Shown here: positions 58,760-64,000 of the stretch, piece by piece
Position numbering within the stretch: position 1 is the stretch's first letter
How the letters are laid out: every line of letters begins with the position of its first letter
DNA from: Lethocerus indicus
Taxonomy: Eukaryota; Arthropoda; Insecta; Hemiptera; Belostomatidae
Direction of reading: 5' to 3'
Length of the DNA: 64,000 nt
Assembly: GCA_019843655.1 (NCBI GenBank)
Contig: JACDQD010000007.1
Coordinates: forward strand, 21,532,365-21,596,364
Position numbers and translations under genes: made by a program
Notes under the pieces: generated by a model
What the model was told of the DNA's origin: nothing
Database searches by the model: none
The model's input: the letters and a program-made list of their open reading frames with translations, nothing else

Positions 58760-61700
58760 TTCTGAAGGTATTGACAAAAAGGATTTACTCCCTAAGTGAA
58801 TTGAATTAAAAACGGTTAATTTGATTTTTTTTAAATCAAGAAAACACAAGAGAAGTATTAGGCAAATTACATAAAAAAGTGTGCTAATGTAATCTTCAGA
58901 ACCTGTTCTGTGACTTGAAAACAAATTATTGAGCAAGGTACAGCAATACTGGATGTAGGAATGATGTGAAGGCCAACACCACTGTGTAAAGGAAAGAGAA
59001 AAGCAATTTTCTTCTTTATACAATCAGTCCAACATATCTAATTACCAGGTCATCTACTTTAATCAGACAAAGTAGTGGTGCCAAATGAGTAAAGTGAACC
59101 AGATATTCTGCAGAATTATGATTACAACAAATGTTGATCCAAGGTCAGGGAATATGTTACAGACATTTACATTTCTATGGAAAGAGTGAAAAAGTGGAAA
59201 AGTAAAGCACTAGTCTGCATTTTAAATATGCTGATAAATAATTTCAACATGAACAGGATTACTTTTATTTATTCATTTAGACCTCACTTATAGATTTATG
59301 ATTCTGAAAATAGGTGAAACATATATAAATTACAAAACTTTACAGATAAGTCTAGTGTAGATATTGGTCTAGCGTAGATAGCTATATTGGTGCAGCTATT
59401 TTCATTTAATATTGTAGTTCCAAATATATGCAGAATTTATTACACTCTCAGAAATGTGTTAACAATATTTCTTTTCAACAAGTACCTTTTGTGCCCTTCC
59501 AATTGATCTCAGCAATTTCCACTTTCTCAACAAGCAAATTATAAGTTTATCATATGAAATTAAGCCTGAATTACCAGAAGACTCCAAATTAAGAAAGAAA
59601 CCAGGTTTAATATGGTCCAGTGTGTTAGTAAATGAAAAGCAGATCATACAGGCAGGTATAGAATATTTCAAGAAAGTTTTGTCAAGCACACCAATGGTTC
59701 TGAAGATTTTTTACTTTAACTTCCTCTTATTCTTCCTTCCTGGATATGAAATTAACATGTAACTACTATTTTGTGTAAAATTACACAGTATATTTTCTTG
59801 TAATAAGTAGTGTAGTAAAGGAAAACATTACCTTTATGAATACAATATGTTACAATCCGGATTTCAAAACTTCAAACAGTTGTACACACACATAACATTA
59901 TATTATATATTGAATAATTTATGTTGTCTATTAATAATAAACTGTTTGTTTAACTTCTTTGACTAATGATCAACTAATGAACGAGAAAACATAAATAATG
60001 TGAAAACTGACTGGATGTGAATGCCTCCAAGTGTTGAGGCAGACTGATTGAGTTCGACCCCACTTCTTGGACTTCAAGATACAGTCAAACTCACACCACA
60101 AGCATGTGGTGGTGGTAAAGCAAACATCTAGACTTTGTTCACTATACAATCATAACCATTATGGTAGATCTTTATTCTATTCTCTTTCATTTTGTTTTGT
60201 TTCACAGTGAATAATTCAAATTCAATACAAGATGAGATGAAATCATGCCAAAGGTCAATGAGACATGAATGAGCACAAGCTAGACCCATGTTAAATGATA
60301 TATACACATTTTGTGGTTTATACATTCTACACTCTTGAACAACAGTGCTCGTACTTACTTTTTTATATATCAATATCAAAATGCTTCATTATTGTTTATT
60401 AAGCACAATCACAATCTAGTGGATTACATCATGGTAAAAAGGTTTGGATGTACTCCCCCACCCCAAATCACATTTCTTTTAACTGTTTTATGTTTACTTG
60501 TGTAAAACTATAATATTTAATAGTAACACAGGAGTTAATGAAACACAGTAATGTAGCATTGTTTTAAAACATGTTTTAATATTAAAAGTATGTGATATAA
60601 TTAAACATTATAAATACATGATATAAAAGTATAGTCAATTTAGTTTATACATATGAAAATTGTAACAAAATTTGACAAATCAATACATTTTTATACAAAT
60701 TACATTTAACAACATGTACAGAGCATTTGATATATACATTTGTGCACCATGCATTAATTTTTATTTTAGCTCCAAGTTACAGAGGCACAAATTCAGAAAT
60801 GGTCCAAGTACCAATTTCAATTATTGCATAAAATTTATAATGTCAGTCATTTTCCATTAAAAATATCTAATAGATATAGAAGCGATGCAATAATAGATAG
60901 CACTAAATCAACTCCAAGTTTACTCCTAAAATACAAATGAAATAAAAAGTGCCAGATATTATATGAATTATAAAATAGAAAAAATGTCATCGAATACATA
61001 ATACTTTAAAAATTGATAACACAATAAAATCTAAAAATAAGTATCTGCAACAACAAAACTCATATTCTATTAAACCATACATGAAATCTTAACTACAGCA
61101 TTGGACAATTTTTAATCAAATATTTCCATACTGAAAAGTATTTGTAATCAATAAGTACTTGTAAATAAGACAAACAATAACACACTGATTGCAAGTTGAT
61201 TCCTTTCAATTTTAGAGGCACTTAGGATAAATAGAACTTTATTAATGGTAGACGAACAAGGTTGAACCCTTTGCACCTGCCATTGTTCATACAATTTCCA
61301 TACAAAAATTGTATTGAAATTATAAATAAAGTGTTTTAACTTGCAAACTCCTGTTTTCTGTGACAAAGAACTCACCACACTAAAGATAGGTTTTATCAAG
61401 TTGTTCTTATGTACATATATTGGGCCAATAATAGACAATGTTAGAAAAGATAATTTAACTCTTATCTATGTTACACTGGTTTAGATTAGAGTAGTTCCCA
61501 AGCCATTTGTCTACAGGTACTGATATCAGTTTTCTAATATATCCAGGAGATTGTCAGAGATAATGAAATATGAACAGAGGATATTATTGTTTATTTATAC
61601 TTTTTTGTATTTTAGAATTAATATAAGACACAATAACTTTTAATTTACATATGAAACAAATACCATAGAATATTTTGTTATAATGGCAATTGTATTTAAC

Positions 61701-64000
61701 AGATTAATAATATCAAAATTTAAATTTCTTAAAACTAGGAAATGTGAATTCAGGTATTTTTCAAGGTAACTAAAAAAAAAATCAGTTTTTCTGGATAAAT
61801 TGTAAAATAACAACTTCAACACTTTTTAAAGTATAAAACTGTATATTAAATATGCTTACATACTATGATGTCCAAAAACTGATTATTTTCCAAATTATTT
61901 TCGGTACGAATTAAAGACTAGAAATATTAAAACAGTGCAAAGGATCTGCTTATTCGACAAATTAGGTTTCTACATATTTATCCAGAAACCCACAACCATC
62001 ACACCCCCACCACCACTTATGAAAGATTATAATCAAAAGTCAATTAGCAATAGACACATGGTTAACATAATTTGTACTGAAAAATTTATTTTTGTGGAGT
62101 TATTTATTAATTCATAACATATTTTTTTATAAACCTTTAAAACTATAACTCTGATCGTATTTTCAAATTTAAATGTGTTCACTCATAATGTTATAGTGTG
62201 ACAGATTAATAATAAGAATTAGAATTTCAAAAGAAGCTTTTTTAAAATTTATCTGGAACAATATAAACCACTTGTTCCAGTCCACACATGACTAATAGCC
62301 ATTCCTCACCCAAGCACGGCTCTAAAGTCATTCCTTTATTTACTCAGTATTCTCATGGCTGAACTACAACACCACCTATATTAATATAACATTAGAACTG
62401 AGTGATCTAGGAGAAATCACAATTTTCAAGTTTATTAATTATTATGATTATCCCTTGAGTGGATGTGATGCTGTTATTCTCTCATTAAAAACTGTGAACA
62501 TTTTATTCTGTGTGGTGAACATTTAGTAACAGAAAGAATAACAAAATTTGATTTTAGTTAACAAACATTTAAATTCATAATAAAGTTCAAATTAAAGTGG
62601 ATAAATCCTATAGTGATATGAATCCATCTTATATTACACCAATGCAGGATTTTTCCCTTCAGTTATTCCTTTAAAATTACCAATAACATAGTACCCAATA
62701 ATAACATGATTAGGTATACTCTAGTAATGTATGTACAGACTCAACTTGATAGAATACTTGCAGAACCTATAATAAATGTTTCCATCAAAAAAGATAATAT
62801 TAAAATATCATGTCATAATTTCAATGTGGTCTCAATAATAGTACTAAACAAAATGGTCCAATGACAAAATTATTATTGCATTAACAAGTGGACATAAGTT
62901 GTATAAATGTAAAAATGTTAATAGAAAAATATATTAGTAAATGTGTTTCAACACAGAATTTACTCTGAAGAATTCACAAAGTGACCGTGACAAAAATATG
63001 AAAAAAATCACAAACATTTTAATATAATGTCCCATGTAAAACCACCATACAATTGCACCAACTCAAGGGTTAACAATTTATGAGTCTACAACTTCATAAA
63101 TTATTGATGCAGAGACAATTTCTGCAGTACATCACGCGGGATTTTTAAATTTCTAATCAACATACAAATAGGGCTATGTATCACAGAATATTTATAATTG
63201 ACTGATACCTTTTGAGAGTGGGATATATTAACAAAAGTAATCTCAAAACAAAAGTAATACATAACAACATCAAGCCATCTAGCTCAGCCATACAAGATTC
63301 AACTGCATCAACTTAATATTATTCTTTGGGTCAAATTTTGTACCCGTGGTAACTCTTGAAATAGAGTGAACATGACACAACTGTGCAGAAAATATTCAAT
63401 ATTTTAATATTTACAAACACTACATTTTATAACAAACATATAAACAGACTTAACAAACAGACAAAACAAATAAGAACAGATCAGAAGAGAACAGGCATAA
63501 AATCATATTCAACATTTTCATGGGGGTTTAAATCTAACTGGTACTAATTTATCAATCAATAAAGCGGTTTAAATCAAAGCATTAATAAAATTGATGTTTA
63601 CTCGAAATAATAATTATTAGTTGTCTTCATACAAAAATAAATATCATTATTAAACTACGAGAAGATTAAATATTTTCTTCATAATCAGTCCCACAGATTT
63701 AACAAACTATAAATATAACAAATGCTCTTCTCAATTTATACTGGTTTTTAAAAAGATAGTTCAGAATTTTCACTGTTTAAAGGTTTTCACAATATATATT
63801 AACTGTATATAAAAAAAATATAATCCATGCTATCTACTAACTCACGCTTATGTTTGTTACAGATATGATGAAACTCACTATTTTATAGAACAAATATTTC
63901 TATAAAAAAAGAACTTTTCTGTTTTACATTAACAAATAAATGTAGATATGCATCTCCCTAAAAAAAAGAGTATTCAAAAATGGAACGTATGCTGAATGTT
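58760..64000. other. AT-rich DNA without recognisable genes
   Basis: More than 5 kb with no open frame that shows a known domain, no tandem array and no RNA gene that I can recognise. It probably contains the transporter's promoter and upstream exon, and may include untranslated or intron sequence of a gene beyond the window. The short open frames (up to 96 codons) look random. Confidence 0.5.

Noticed and set aside
59459..61438. Several 60-96-codon frames in the last 5 kb
   Set aside because: No conserved motif, no splice context, and lengths expected by chance in AT-rich sequence.

Overview
This is nuclear DNA of an insect: AT-rich, with small exons split by many introns, and carrying pickpocket (DEG/ENaC), gustatory receptor and hexamerin genes, which together point to insects. 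The order cannot be fixed from the sequence; a holometabolous insect such as a beetle is a guess. Gene models below were built by hand from splice signals, reading-phase agreement and family motifs.

Layout: (1) 44-6830 (+), elongation factor 1 delta, with five tandem homologous copies of the exon for its N-terminal module. (2) 8018-13976 (-), a ten-exon pickpocket-like sodium channel whose introns hold a MITE and a 70-bp minisatellite. (3) 15270-41045 (-), four tandem 11-exon hexamerin genes at 15270-18885, 23537-26899, 30241-33937 and 37703-41045. Spacers of 3.3-4.7 kb contain minisatellites, a large foldback palindrome and other GC-rich repeats. (4) 43000-45657 (-), mitochondrial malonyl-CoA:ACP transacylase. 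(5) 46506-49158 (+), a gustatory receptor, divergent from the previous gene. (6) 49350-58478 (-), an SLC7 light-chain-type amino-acid transporter converging on the gustatory receptor. (7) 58.8-64 kb, AT-rich DNA in which no gene was recognised.

The hexamerins share signal peptides, a TATA box, upstream GATA sites and all exon borders, so they look like a co-regulated storage-protein cluster. Sequence blocks are shared between copies in a mosaic, which suggests gene conversion. Every copy carries one to three small deletions relative to the array consensus, mostly in G/C runs, so each is formally frameshifted; consensus errors are the leading explanation, but real pseudogenes are possible.

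Most notable observations: the five-fold exon duplication in eEF1delta; CTCF-like cores in unrelated repeats that occupy every hexamerin spacer; a near-palindromic foldback element with one expanded arm; a GC-AG intron and altered pore region in the pickpocket gene; and intronic inverted repeats around exons 6-10 of the transporter. No clearly new multi-gene system was identified.
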